Shown piece by piece: positions 26,291 through 35,025 of a DNA stretch of 64,000 bases. Each line of letters opens with the position of its first letter. Position 1 is the stretch's first letter. The notes below the pieces were generated by a model. The model saw only the letters and a list, made by a program, of their open reading frames with translations. It did no database searches and was not told the origin of the DNA. The translations under genes and the position numbers were made by a program. Source of the stretch: Chitinivibrionales bacterium. Its GTDB lineage: Bacteria; Fibrobacterota; Chitinivibrionia; Chitinivibrionales; FEN-1185. The stretch spans positions 16,629-80,628 of the forward strand of contig DATJAL010000016.1 of NCBI GenBank assembly GCA_035516255.1, written 5' to 3'.

Positions 26291-27802
26291 TTGAAACCAA
26301 AAAAATTGCTGCTTGTGCTTCTTGCCTGTTTTGCCGCGGGCCTCGCGTCCTGCGGAGGCCAGGTGCTGAAAAGAATCCACACGAGCCCCGAAGAGTACCT
26401 GCTGAACGACCTGAGGTCCAGGCGTATCCTGATGTTCGGCGATTTCGGGCACGGCCAGCCCCTTCCCTATTATTCCCTTGTCCAGCTGCTTAACAAATGG
26501 GTTTCATTGGCAGCGAAGGACGCGGATGTCGACCGGAAGATCGTTTTGGTACTTGAAAGGGACAGCGCGCAAATTGCGTTGATAAAGGATTTCATCAGGA
26601 CCAATGATCCGAAGCCGCTCTTTCAATCCACGGTGCTTGCCCCACACGGGACCATGGAAGGCATGGAATTCCTCTGCGACCTGAGGCGGATCGCCGTCAG
26701 GACCGACAGCCTTAACGCGCATGCGCCCCTGCAAAAACAAATCACGCTTGAGCTGTTCGGCCCGGAAACCACGCCGGAATACGGCCGCGATCTACCCGAC
26801 TACAAGCTGACGATCGCCCAATCCGATTTCTTCTTCCATGCGCGCGACAGCCTGCTCGCGCGCGCGATCACCGGACATCTTGCGAACCGCGCCGACGCCA
26901 AGGCGGTCATCTTCTACGGAAACGGCCACCTGATCAAGAACTTTACAGACAAGAACATTTACCATCTGCGGTACGCGACGAACACCATGGGATATTTCCT
27001 GGCATACTATCTGAAAAAGGCATACGGCGACGCGCAGGTGCTTTCCGTCAACCAGGTTCCGTTTGATCCCCGCGCCCACCCGCTCAAGCCGCCGGCCGCC
27101 AAAAAGGTCGGAACCGGCGATTTCTTCATCGAGGGCGCGCCGCTGCGGGCGATGCGCCTGCCCGCCGACCGGTACGACGGCAACGTGGCGCGCACCAAGC
27201 CCGCCGTTTACGCGCACATCCTGAGCGCGGTCCATTCGAGAATGGTGCTTGACGCATGCATCGCGCGGATGGACTCCGCCTGCCGCGACACGACCGGCGC
27301 GCTCTGGAAGGAGTACCTGGCCGCCATCAGGAGCCTGCGCTACCTTTGCGGAAAGGACTTCGGCATGCCCGCGGATCCGGAGCCGTGGTTCAAGAGCAGC
27401 CAGCCGGCCCTCGTGCTGCAGCAATGGAAAGAATGGGTCGGCGCCAACGGCGGCACAATCGCCGGCAGGCTTGACACCAGGGAATTCAGGGAAGAAATGG
27501 AGAAAATGTATTTCAACGGTTTTAGCAGCCCCAATGTGAGGGCCGAAATGATTTCCATCGGGTTCGACAGGGCCATCTGGGATTCGTCGGGATTCTCCGA
27601 GACCCGCTGGAACGAAAAGGTCTGGCCCGAGGCCATAGACCGGATCAAAATCATCAATGCAATCGGACAGCTCTGGTTCGGCGACAGCCTCGAGCAGTCC
27701 AATGCGCGCGGGTTTCTCGTCCAAACCACGGGGCAGGATTTTTCCGAACCGGACTTGTATCTCAAATGGTTCAGAAGCCGCAAGGAAGGTGTCGCCTACT
27801 GA
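26291..27802 (+). CDS. Lipoprotein with a ChaN/EreA-like domain
   Basis: A 503-residue protein starting at TTG after a GGAGA ribosome-binding site. The signal peptide ends in the lipobox LASC with Cys21. The first ~250 residues have motifs suggesting the TIKI/ChaN/erythromycin-esterase superfamily: ILMFGDFGHGQPLPYYSLVQLLNKW (His in GHGQ), VLVLERDS, MEGMEFLCDLR and AVIFYGNGHLIKNF (a GNGH block comparable with the GxxH of ChaN). The C-terminal 220 residues (LDACIARMDSACRD.. to the end) match nothing I know and are rich in Trp. No substrate can be inferred; haem handling or an esterase-like activity are possibilities. The family assignment is tentative. Confidence 0.5.
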   Translation: MKPKKLLLVLLACFAAGLASCGGQVLKRIHTSPEEYLLNDLRSRRILMFGDFGHGQPLPYYSLVQLLNKWVSLAAKDADVDRKIVLVLERDSAQIALIKDFIRTNDPKPLFQSTVLAPHGTMEGMEFLCDLRRIAVRTDSLNAHAPLQKQITLELFGPETTPEYGRDLPDYKLTIAQSDFFFHARDSLLARAITGHLANRADAKAVIFYGNGHLIKNFTDKNIYHLRYATNTMGYFLAYYLKKAYGDAQVLSVNQVPFDPRAHPLKPPAAKKVGTGDFFIEGAPLRAMRLPADRYDGNVARTKPAVYAHILSAVHSRMVLDACIARMDSACRDTTGALWKEYLAAIRSLRYLCGKDFGMPADPEPWFKSSQPALVLQQWKEWVGANGGTIAGRLDTREFREEMEKMYFNGFSSPNVRAEMISIGFDRAIWDSSGFSETRWNEKVWPEAIDRIKIINAIGQLWFGDSLEQSNARGFLVQTTGQDFSEPDLYLKWFRSRKEGVAY

Positions 27803-27864
27803 GAACGGTCCGGCCGGAGCCTTATTGAGTTCGCTCTTTGCAATGAATTTTTGATTACATCAGG

Positions 27865-28521
27865 CTAGGGCGCCTTGGGAGGCGTATACGGTTCCAAATG
27901 CCGCACGGGCCCGGGCGAGCCGATGGGCTGGATCTTCGGCTTGAGCGAATCGGGCAGGCTCTCAAACTGCTTCATCGCCATCCTGATGAGCGGCCTGTAC
28001 TCGATGGTCTCCGACAGTCTCTCGCCGTTTTCCCTTGCGTCAAGGTATGCCCGCTGGTCCTGGAGCGTGACGAGGATGACGGGCGCGTTCCCCTTTTTAT
28101 AATTCGTTTTTTCCCCTTTGTAAGGTACCACCTCCGCCTCCACGTATCCGGGATCGATGTAGTATATCGTATTGAGGAGCTCCTTGCGTATCCTCGAAAG
28201 CGCGGAAATCTCCTTCTTGGCGGTGTCGATGTTGTTGTCGATCCTGTTGATGCGCTGGTTCGACCCGCCGTCCCAGAGCTTGTTTTTCATGTCGGCCACG
28301 TCGTTTCTCAACAAGAACAGCTGCTTGCCGATCGGCACGAGCTCGCTGTCGAGCGGCGCGATGATCGTTTCATACTCATTCGGGGCGGCAGGGACCGGTT
28401 TTTTCATGATGGCGGGGTTTTCGTAGCGGTGGATGCCGCAACCGGGCAGGAAAAAGATGATCAAACTGAGATTGACAAGCGGCAAGACAATCCTTTTAGC
28501 GGTTAAAAAAGTGTGAGCCAT
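27865..28521 (-). CDS. Lipoprotein of unknown function with coiled-coil segment
   Basis: An approximately 218-residue lipoprotein. The start at 28521 (MAHTFLTAKR) is preferred on signal-peptide length and a weak GGATGA site; in-frame ATGs exist just upstream. The lipobox is LPGC (IIFFLPGCG). After a Pro-rich linker, residues about 55-115 (IAPLDSELVPIGKQLFLLRNDVADMKNKLWDGG..IDNNIDTAKKEISALSRIRKELLNTIYYID) are predicted to be helical and partly coiled-coil. A YVEAEVVPYKGEKTN strand region follows. The gene begins just after the stop of the GT-C transferase at 28556 and is probably co-transcribed with it. No family is recognised. Confidence 0.6.
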   Translation of the reverse strand: MAHTFLTAKRIVLPLVNLSLIIFFLPGCGIHRYENPAIMKKPVPAAPNEYETIIAPLDSELVPIGKQLFLLRNDVADMKNKLWDGGSNQRINRIDNNIDTAKKEISALSRIRKELLNTIYYIDPGYVEAEVVPYKGEKTNYKKGNAPVILVTLQDQRAYLDARENGERLSETIEYRPLIRMAMKQFESLPDSLKPKIQPIGSPGPVRHLEPYTPPKAP

Positions 28522-28555
28522 TGATTCATCCATGATCATCATTGAGGAAAAAAGA

Positions 28556-29785
28556 TTACGGCACCAGCAGCAACAAAACATAAGGAACCAGCGCCTCACC
28601 CACCAGCACCGGCATCACCACCCGCCGCCACCTCCGCCCTTCGGAGAAATGATACAATGGAACGCAGAAAAAAACAAGCAGCGCGGCGAGCGACGGGAAC
28701 AGAAACCTGCCGTCGGCGTTGTCCCAGTGCAGGTTGTAATTGATGTAGGCCGCGATGTTGAGCAGCAAAAGGCTGGCCAGGAATATTTCCCATAAAGCAA
28801 TTTTCTTTTTGGAGACCATGTATGCGGCGAAAAGCGCCGCGTTGGCGAGCACGGCGGCCGCCTCGAACCACAAGAAAGCACCCACGGCGTGCGACGCGGG
28901 CACATGCTGCATGGGGAACCAGAAGCAGTACAGCGCGAGCTTGAGAAAGCGGACAAACTGGCGCGGCGTGAAAAGAAAGAACTGCGGCGGGCCGTTCCCC
29001 ACGCCAAAGGCGAACAGCGAGCCGTACACGCCGAGGTTGCGCAGGTACCATGGTCCGGCAAGAACAACGGCGATGCCGAGCGCGGCGCAGAGTGAAAAAA
29101 GCCATTGAACGTTGCGCGACACTAACAGCCGGTATATAAAAAGCGCGATGATGACAGGAAGAAAAAGGATGAGCGAGGTCTTCGTGAGCATGCCTATTCC
29201 CAGCAGCAGACCCAAATAGACAGCAATCCGCCGCAATTCCGGTGCGGGCATTTCCTTTCCCAATCCGCACAGGCGGATAATTTCAGGGGCGATCAGCAGT
29301 GCAATGAGCCAGCTCATTGCGTCGTTTGACGCGACGGAGCAGAAGTAAGCATGGACCGGGAGGAATGCCGTGAACAGCACGGCGCCGGTGCCGACGCCGG
29401 CGGGAAAAGACAGCGCCGTAAAAATTCTTGCTATGACAAGCAGCGACAGCGCCCCGAAAATAAACGACAGCAGCCGGCACGCAAGGAGGCTGTGGTTTCT
29501 TCCGACCACGAGCTCGAGCGCGGCGCCGAGAAGGTAATACGCGGGCGCCTGATAGTATTCGAACTCGTTTCTGACAAACGAGTCGGTTTCGCGCGCATGG
29601 TGGCGCTGGACCGGAAATTCCCTGTGCTTCGCGAGGTAATGGACGTAATTGAGGTGCGAGGCCTCGTCGTTAAGACCTTCGAGGCGAAAGGAAACCGTCT
29701 GCGTGGGCGGAAGAATAAAAACATAGACAAGCCTGATGGCCAGAGCGGTAAAAACCAATATGCCTGTAATCAATTTTGAGCGCAT
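28556..29785 (-). CDS. GT-C fold membrane glycosyltransferase (PMT/ArnT-like)
   Basis: A 409-residue polytopic membrane protein with about 10-11 helices. The first periplasmic loop has LNDEASHLNYVHYLAKHREFPVQ (residues about 37-60), the acidic pair followed by H, as in GT39/ArnT/DUF2723-like enzymes that transfer sugars from lipid-phosphate donors. A second loop contains YYQAPAYYLLGA, matching the xxxPPLYYLLxA block of the same superfamily, and SNDAMSWLIALLIAPEI follows. The sugar and acceptor are unknown. It is likely paired with the downstream lipoprotein. The start at ATG 29785 gives a proper first helix. Confidence 0.75.
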   Translation of the reverse strand: MRSKLITGILVFTALAIRLVYVFILPPTQTVSFRLEGLNDEASHLNYVHYLAKHREFPVQRHHARETDSFVRNEFEYYQAPAYYLLGAALELVVGRNHSLLACRLLSFIFGALSLLVIARIFTALSFPAGVGTGAVLFTAFLPVHAYFCSVASNDAMSWLIALLIAPEIIRLCGLGKEMPAPELRRIAVYLGLLLGIGMLTKTSLILFLPVIIALFIYRLLVSRNVQWLFSLCAALGIAVVLAGPWYLRNLGVYGSLFAFGVGNGPPQFFLFTPRQFVRFLKLALYCFWFPMQHVPASHAVGAFLWFEAAAVLANAALFAAYMVSKKKIALWEIFLASLLLLNIAAYINYNLHWDNADGRFLFPSLAALLVFFCVPLYHFSEGRRWRRVVMPVLVGEALVPYVLLLLVP

Positions 29786-29870
29786 GCGTTTTTTTATATT
29801 TGATGAACTTTATGGCTCCCACCTAAAATATGTTTTTTCCGTGATATTAATCAGCGTAAATGGATAACGA

Positions 29871-29993
29871 ATGTCACTCCCGCGGACGCGGGAGTCCAGT
29901 CAAAAATTCAAGCATGGATTGGTAAGAGAACCCAAACTCCATTAGTCATGCATGCGGTCACAGTCGTTTTCCCGCTTTCGCGGGAATGACACT
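29871..29993. repeat. Pair of REP-like palindromes
   Basis: Copies at 29871-29896 (GTCACTCCCGCGGACGCGGG) and 29966-29993 (CCCGCTTTCGCGGGAATGAC) lie about 70 bases apart in opposite arrangement, like a BIME unit. A third relative is at 17657-17686. The remainder of the 29786-30117 spacer shows no gene. Confidence 0.6.
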
Positions 29994-30117
29994 TGCACCA
30001 TATGTCGCTTATTGAACAATGAAATTTTTTTTCTTTGAATCAAGCGGCCATCCATTCATCAATTTCATCAGATCAAAATAGTGGAAATGCCTGTCATCCG
30101 AAGCGTATCTTAATGAC

Positions 30118-30693
30118 ATGAAAAAAGAACCGATACGGTGCTCGTGGGCCGGCATGGACCCTGTTTACCTTGACTACCACGACAACGAATGGGGCATGCC
30201 GGTCCACGATGACAAGAAATTGTTCGAAATGCTCATCCTTGAAGGGTTTCAGGCCGGCCTGAGCTGGATCACCATACTCAAGCGGCGCGGGAATTTCAGG
30301 AAAGCGTTTGACAATTGGGACTGGGTAAAAATTTCAAAATATACCCCAAAAGACATCAAGCGGCTCATGGCGGACAAGACCATCATCCGCAACAGGCTTA
30401 AAATCAAATCAGCGATCAACAACGCGAAACGGTTCATCGAGGTCCTCGGGGAATTCGGCACGTTCTCCGATTATATGTGGCGTTTTACAAACGGCAAGAC
30501 CGTGCTGCCGAAGCGGCCGTACAAAACCTGGAAAGACATACCTGCCCGGACGCCGCTTTCAGACGCCATGAGCGCCGATCTCAAAAAACGCGGCTTCACC
30601 TTCGTGGGCCCGGTCATCTGCTATTCGCACATGCAGGCGGTGGGAATGGTGAACGACCATGTTCAGGGATGCTTCAGATGCCCGAAAAGATAA
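30118..30693 (+). CDS. tag: DNA-3-methyladenine glycosylase I
   Basis: A 191-residue repair glycosylase that removes 3-methyladenine. Family markers are RCSWAG at the N-terminus, YHDNEWGMPVHDDKKLFEMLILEGFQAGLSWITILKRR (20-57), and the C-terminal FVGPVICYSHMQAVGMVNDHVQGCFRC. Cys8, His21, His185-type and Cys189-type residues can form the structural zinc snap known in E. coli Tag. The length matches the family (187). The next frame, a broken cyclophilin-like gene, starts inside its last codons, so the two were once translationally coupled. Confidence 0.95.
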   Translation: MKKEPIRCSWAGMDPVYLDYHDNEWGMPVHDDKKLFEMLILEGFQAGLSWITILKRRGNFRKAFDNWDWVKISKYTPKDIKRLMADKTIIRNRLKIKSAINNAKRFIEVLGEFGTFSDYMWRFTNGKTVLPKRPYKTWKDIPARTPLSDAMSADLKKRGFTFVGPVICYSHMQAVGMVNDHVQGCFRCPKR

Positions 30694-31025
30694 TCCTCGA
30701 TTTCGGATCGCTCGAACTGCGCGCAGAGCTTTTTGACCTGCCGGTGTGCGGTGCGCTTGTCAAGATCCTTCCGGCAACGGTCGAATTGACCGCCTGGGGC
30801 GGGTAATTGTATGGAACGATACCCATTTCCCGTGATGAAAAAGGGAAACTCGTGCCGTCGATTCCTCCGGGCGGAATCGCCTACAGTCATCGAGGATCTT
30901 ACCTGTGCATTTTTTTCGGCCAGACGCCGGCATGGCCGGTGGAGCATATCGGAAACATTTTAGGAAATGCTTGGAAGAAGCTTAATGAAGTGGATATTGA
31001 CAAGGTGATAATCAGAAAAGCATGA
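30678..31025 (+). pseudogene. Cyclophilin-like (TM1367 type) gene interrupted by one in-frame TAA
   Basis: From ATG 30678 the frame reads MPEKIILDFGSLELRAELFDLPVCGALVKILPATVELTAWGG, then TAA (30804-30806). It continues in the same frame as LYGTIPISRDEKGKLVPSIPPGGIAYSHRGSYLCIFFGQTPAWPVEHIGNILG..., ending at 31025. In the cyclophilin-like family the junction is WGxEIYF, so a single GAA-to-TAA change explains the stop. Both halves fit one ~115-residue beta-barrel. The gene overlaps the end of tag. It is either a recent nonsense mutation, a strain- or assembly-specific error, or readthrough. Function of the family is unknown. Confidence 0.75.
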
Positions 31026-31072
31026 GGGATTTGCATTATGCCGGTGGAATATTTGATCCGGCAAGACCATCA

Positions 31073-31735
31073 TCAAACTTTCTTCAAGACAACATTCTTC
31101 ACCCTTCCACCCTCTACCTCGATCACCGCATAATTCCCGCTTTTAAACGCGCCCGGATTCACGATCGTCGTATCACCTATTACATCAACGCCCCGCGACT
31201 CGTGAATATGCCCGGTGACGCACAAAAAGGGCTTTTTGACTTCAATGAAATTTCTTATTTCCCTGCTGCCGACATGACCGCCGACCCACGCCTTGTCAAC
31301 GTTGGTGGCATAGGGCGGCTGGTGCGAAAGAAAAATGAATGCGCCCGGTTCACAAGACGCAAACGGTTCCTGATCAAGAAAACGTTTAAAATCCGCCTCT
31401 GCGAACTCGTTCGGCGTTTTTCCCAGCGGGGACGGCAGCGACCCGCCGATGCCCGCAACGGGTATTCCCTTGACGCTTGCGATTTTCCTGTCTATGCCGT
31501 AAACGGTTTCAGCGAGCGCGGCGCCCGCTTCGGGTTTATCACAGTTGCCCGCCACGGCGTAGAACGACGGGGAATATTTTTTTATTTCGTTGATCACGGC
31601 AAGCATGGCTTCCCTGCCGCTGAAATGCGTGATGTCGCCCGCTGCCAGAACGGCGTCGGCCGCGGCAAGTTCTTCCGCAATCGAGGCGAGTGAAGCGGTT
31701 TTCGCGTGGATGTCGGCGAGGACGAGCAGTCTCAC
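31073..31735 (-). CDS. Calcineurin-like metallophosphoesterase
   Basis: A 220-residue binuclear-metal phosphoesterase with all five blocks visible: LADIHAK (DxH, residues 7-13), AAGDITH (GDxx), VAGNCDKPE (GNCD), FLSHQPP and VTGHIHES (GHxH). The overall length and the NCD variant place it near YfcE/archaeal Icc-like enzymes acting on phosphodiesters. The substrate is not predictable. It lies 3 bases upstream (minus strand) of nothing obviously related; the gene 5' of it at 31739 encodes a small membrane-anchored protein and ends only 3 bases before this start, so they form an operon. Confidence 0.88.
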   Translation of the reverse strand: MRLLVLADIHAKTASLASIAEELAAADAVLAAGDITHFSGREAMLAVINEIKKYSPSFYAVAGNCDKPEAGAALAETVYGIDRKIASVKGIPVAGIGGSLPSPLGKTPNEFAEADFKRFLDQEPFASCEPGAFIFLSHQPPYATNVDKAWVGGHVGSREIRNFIEVKKPFLCVTGHIHESRGVDVIGDTTIVNPGAFKSGNYAVIEVEGGRVKNVVLKKV

Positions 31736-31738
31736 GGA

Positions 31739-32056
31739 TCAGTCTTTTTTCAGCTTTGCCCAGAGAAAGCTTATGATGCCGAGGACAAACAGGCACGCCA
31801 GCGCGGCGATGCCGTAGCCCGCTGTTTTGGAGCGGCGTTTTTCCTCAGGAGTGCGGTAGGTGAATTCGGGCTTTGGAGTTTCTGCTTCTTTCGGCGCGGC
31901 GCCGTGTACCTGTTTTCCGGCCTTGCCGCCGCCGGCGCTTTCCTTTGAATGGGCGATTATCTTTTTCGCCAGCATCTCGTCGGCATTGGCGCCGAACACC
32001 TGGCGGCCTTTTTCTTTTTTGGTCGATCCGGATGAAGTTGATTTTCTGCGGTTCAT
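31739..32056 (-). CDS. Small C-terminally anchored membrane protein
   Basis: A 105-residue protein. The N-terminal 75 residues are highly charged and low in complexity (MNRRKSTSSGSTKKEKG..., SAGGGKAGKQVHGAAPKEAETPKPEF). One hydrophobic helix (YGIAALACLFVLGIISFLWA, about 80-100) then ends in KLKKD, so it is tail-anchored with its bulk in the cytoplasm. The stop is 3 bases from the phosphoesterase start, suggesting coupled expression. No family is recognised. Confidence 0.6.
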   Translation of the reverse strand: MNRRKSTSSGSTKKEKGRQVFGANADEMLAKKIIAHSKESAGGGKAGKQVHGAAPKEAETPKPEFTYRTPEEKRRSKTAGYGIAALACLFVLGIISFLWAKLKKD

Positions 32057-32241
32057 TGAAGTCGCCTCCAGTAAGAAAAATAGTATTGATTTGATGGGTT
32101 CGAGAGAAATTTCAATGATAAAGTCAATTCTTTGATGATATATTATACAATATAGAAGCAGTTCGTCTCGCCCGATCGAAAATATTTTACATTACTAACG
32201 ATGGTTTTCCAATCAGCCATAAAGAAAAATAAGGAGCTGTC

Positions 32242-34128
32242 GTGAAAATCCAAAAATCATTCATCATCGTCGCCCTGCTTGTCCTGACTTCCCTCGCCGG
32301 CCAGCTCGGCATCAACATCAGTCTCCCCGAGCGCGGAGGCACCTTTGTCGATATCGCGAAGGAGAATTACCGCTGGACCAAGGTCGGCACGGGCGCCGAC
32401 CTCGCCACGGCCGACGTTGATTCGTCGGGCTGGCCCGCGTGCGACGCCAATTTCGTGCTCGACCTGCGGCCGGTGGCGGAGTGGGCGGGCACGGTGGACG
32501 ACCCGGCGTCGTACCATCTCGACCTGCGCGGAACGTACAAATGCGGCCTTACCGGCCGCGCGAGCGTGCGCAGCACGGGCGAGGGAACGGTGCAGAACCT
32601 CGCGTATGACTCCTTGTCAAATGCCACAACCTTTGATTTTGTCATTACCGACGCGCCCGCGCCCGGCGGCGGGTTCATCTGTCTTGAGTTCACCGGCACG
32701 AAGCGCGCCCCGGCGAGCGCGGCCGGCAGCGGGTTCACGCGGTTTGTCATGAGCCATCCGGGATATCCGTTGGGCACGTCCAAGGTTTTCACCGACAATT
32801 TTCTCGCCGCTCTCTCGGGAATAAATTTCGCCGCGATACGGTTCATGCCGTTCACCAACCCCAACGGCATTGACCCCGCGTATCCCGGCACCACGCCGTG
32901 GAGCAAGCGCAAGCTCGTTTCCGACGCGGGACAGACCGCCATCGCGCCGATCGGAAAGCCCGACGGCGGAGCGTGGGAATACGTGATCCAGATCGCGAAC
33001 ACCGTGAACAAGGACGCGTGGATCAACGTGCCGATCTCTGCGGACGCGGGCTACGTGCGCCGCCTTGCGCAGCTGTTCAAGGATTCCCTCAAGTCAAGTC
33101 TCAACATTTACGTGGAGAGCAGCAACGAGGTGTGGAACACGGCGCCGGGCTACGAACAGACCGCCTACAACCAGGCCTGGGCCGCCGCGCTCGGGATCAC
33201 CGAGCAGCAGAACCACGCGCGCCGCACCGTGTCGCTCGCCATGACCTTCGACAGCGTGTTCGGACCCGGCGCGCTCAACAACCGGGTGCGCGTGGTGTTG
33301 TGCAGCCACAAGCCCATGCTCAAATGGTGGGTGGAGCCCATGTTGCAGTATGTCAACACGGCCTTCGGCCCGCCGAAAAACTACCTCTACGCGATCGGTT
33401 GTCAGACGTATTTCACGGGCGGCGTTGACACGGGAGAAAGCGTTGCCAAAATCCTTTCCGACTGCCACGCCGACATCCAGAGCCAGATCGACGAGACCGG
33501 CCAGGTCAACGAGGCGGGCCGCATGCAGTGGATCGCCCAGGCAAAAACGTGGAGCCTCGCCGGCGGCTTCGTCTCCTACGAGGGCGGGCCCGACCACGGC
33601 GGCGGCAGCACCACCAACATCGCCAACCGCATCCTTGCCGAGCGCGACGCGGGCATGGGCGAGCTGCTCAAATACAATTACGACACGGCGTTCCTCGCCC
33701 TGGGCGGGCTGCTCGCCATGCAGTTCACCCTGAGCAGCGGGTACAACCGCTACGGGTGCTGGGGCCTCACCGACGACATTGCAAATCCGAACCGCAACTA
33801 CAAGTACGCGGCGATGAAGTCCATTGTCGGCGGGCCGCAGGCGGTGATCAGCCCGAAGGCGCGGGAAATCGCGCCCGGTAACTTGACAATATCAAATGCC
33901 CGCCGCGGCACGGCCGTTGTCAGGGCCGCAATTAAAAGCGGCCGTGAGGCAACACTTGATCTGTTCACGGCGTCGGGAAAAATGGTGCAAAAATATTGCC
34001 GGACGGCGCAGGGATCAGACGGAAGCGAAATCGTGTGGAACCTCGGCATGCTTTCGCCGGGTTTGTACCTACTCCGATTCTCCAGCGGAAGCACCCATTT
34101 GGAACGGCATGTTGTTATAATGAAATAA
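32242..34128 (+). CDS. Secreted glycoside-hydrolase-like protein (clan A type) with sorting tail
   Basis: A 628-residue exported protein starting at GTG after AAGGAG. After the signal peptide comes a ~150-residue beta-rich region. A TIM-barrel-like domain follows with strand motifs IRFMPFT (199-205), then SLNIYVESSNEVWN (287-299), where Glu296 after Asn is the clan GH-A acid/base pattern, and FVSYEGGPDHGG (443-454), where Glu447 is a candidate nucleophile. The last ~75 residues (ATLDLFTASGKMVQK...GLYLLRFSSGSTHLERHVVIMK) form a type A sorting tail. It resembles large cellulose-binding-like proteins of Planctomycetes rather than any GH family I can name. Plant polysaccharide degradation is likely. 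Confidence 0.7.
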   Translation: MKIQKSFIIVALLVLTSLAGQLGINISLPERGGTFVDIAKENYRWTKVGTGADLATADVDSSGWPACDANFVLDLRPVAEWAGTVDDPASYHLDLRGTYKCGLTGRASVRSTGEGTVQNLAYDSLSNATTFDFVITDAPAPGGGFICLEFTGTKRAPASAAGSGFTRFVMSHPGYPLGTSKVFTDNFLAALSGINFAAIRFMPFTNPNGIDPAYPGTTPWSKRKLVSDAGQTAIAPIGKPDGGAWEYVIQIANTVNKDAWINVPISADAGYVRRLAQLFKDSLKSSLNIYVESSNEVWNTAPGYEQTAYNQAWAAALGITEQQNHARRTVSLAMTFDSVFGPGALNNRVRVVLCSHKPMLKWWVEPMLQYVNTAFGPPKNYLYAIGCQTYFTGGVDTGESVAKILSDCHADIQSQIDETGQVNEAGRMQWIAQAKTWSLAGGFVSYEGGPDHGGGSTTNIANRILAERDAGMGELLKYNYDTAFLALGGLLAMQFTLSSGYNRYGCWGLTDDIANPNRNYKYAAMKSIVGGPQAVISPKAREIAPGNLTISNARRGTAVVRAAIKSGREATLDLFTASGKMVQKYCRTAQGSDGSEIVWNLGMLSPGLYLLRFSSGSTHLERHVVIMK

Positions 34129-34239
34129 AGCGTTGGACCCTTTTCTTGGCGAAGCCGGTTTCTGAGGAGGCCGTGGTGCGAAAGCGGGCATCGATGCGGC
34201 GGTGAAACAAAATCAGTAAAACCGCTGTCTAACTTTTGT

Positions 34240-34845
34240 ATGGTAAAAGAAGCACATGCTGCAGGGGTCGGGGCGCAAGCGCAAAAACCTGACTCATCTC
34301 AATCACCCCCGTGCGTATACGTTTGGGAACACACCGGCGCGCATGCGGTGCAAACCACGCTTGAAGTGGTGCCGGGCCGGCACGTTAATGTCACGGTTTC
34401 CATCGACGGGCCAAACGGAATCCGGGCGCTGCTCGTCACGCACCTCGATGCCGGCCATGTTTTTTTTATCGACCTGCTGTCGAATGTCAGCGACCGCATC
34501 CTCTACTACAGCGGCCTCGCCGCCTACATGGTCAATCTCGCCATCCAGACGATACGGCCGATGTATGCCCGGCCGCAGGAGGTCCTGCTGTTCGGACGCG
34601 TCGCGCATGACGACGGCGCTCTCGAAACCGGCATTGATTTCTGGAAACGTTTTGGCGCCTCGTTCATTGTGTTCAAAGATGATGCCGTGGCCCAACTTTG
34701 CGGTTCGCTTTCCGACCTGCATACCGTTGATGACGGCCTCATGATGGGAGAATTTCCGCAGCTGGTGCCGCTGGACGCCTTTTCGCGCGCGCAAACCCCG
34801 TCGTGCTCCCCGGTGAACGCGGTTGTTTTTGCCGGTAAGAAGTGA
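34240..34845 (+). CDS. Protein of unknown function
   Basis: A 201-residue soluble protein that I do not recognise. Beta-rich stretches at 24-60 (PCVYVWEHTGAHAVQTTLEVVPGRHVNVTVSIDGPNGIRALLVTHLDAGHVFFIDLL) are followed by helices (YSGLAAYMVNLAIQTIRPMYARPQEVLLFGRVAHDDGALETGIDFWKRFGASFIVFKDD). The FWKRFGASF block recalls acetyltransferase ends but the rest does not fit. It has no signal peptide or membrane segment and stands isolated between a secreted enzyme and convergent genes. The strong codon periodicity supports it as a real gene. Confidence 0.45.
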   Translation: MVKEAHAAGVGAQAQKPDSSQSPPCVYVWEHTGAHAVQTTLEVVPGRHVNVTVSIDGPNGIRALLVTHLDAGHVFFIDLLSNVSDRILYYSGLAAYMVNLAIQTIRPMYARPQEVLLFGRVAHDDGALETGIDFWKRFGASFIVFKDDAVAQLCGSLSDLHTVDDGLMMGEFPQLVPLDAFSRAQTPSCSPVNAVVFAGKK

Positions 34846-35025
34846 GCGCCGGATCCCATACGTCAATGTGATATTTGCGCGATCACGTGTGTTTTTGGGA
34901 ATGCCCGACTGAGCGATGCCGCCACGTTAACGTTATGTGCGGCATTTTGCGGCGGCGGTGGCCGGCGGCCGGAGAGAGACTCCTTCCGCCAAATCAATTT
35001 CTCTTATCTTTATTGGAAACGCCCA

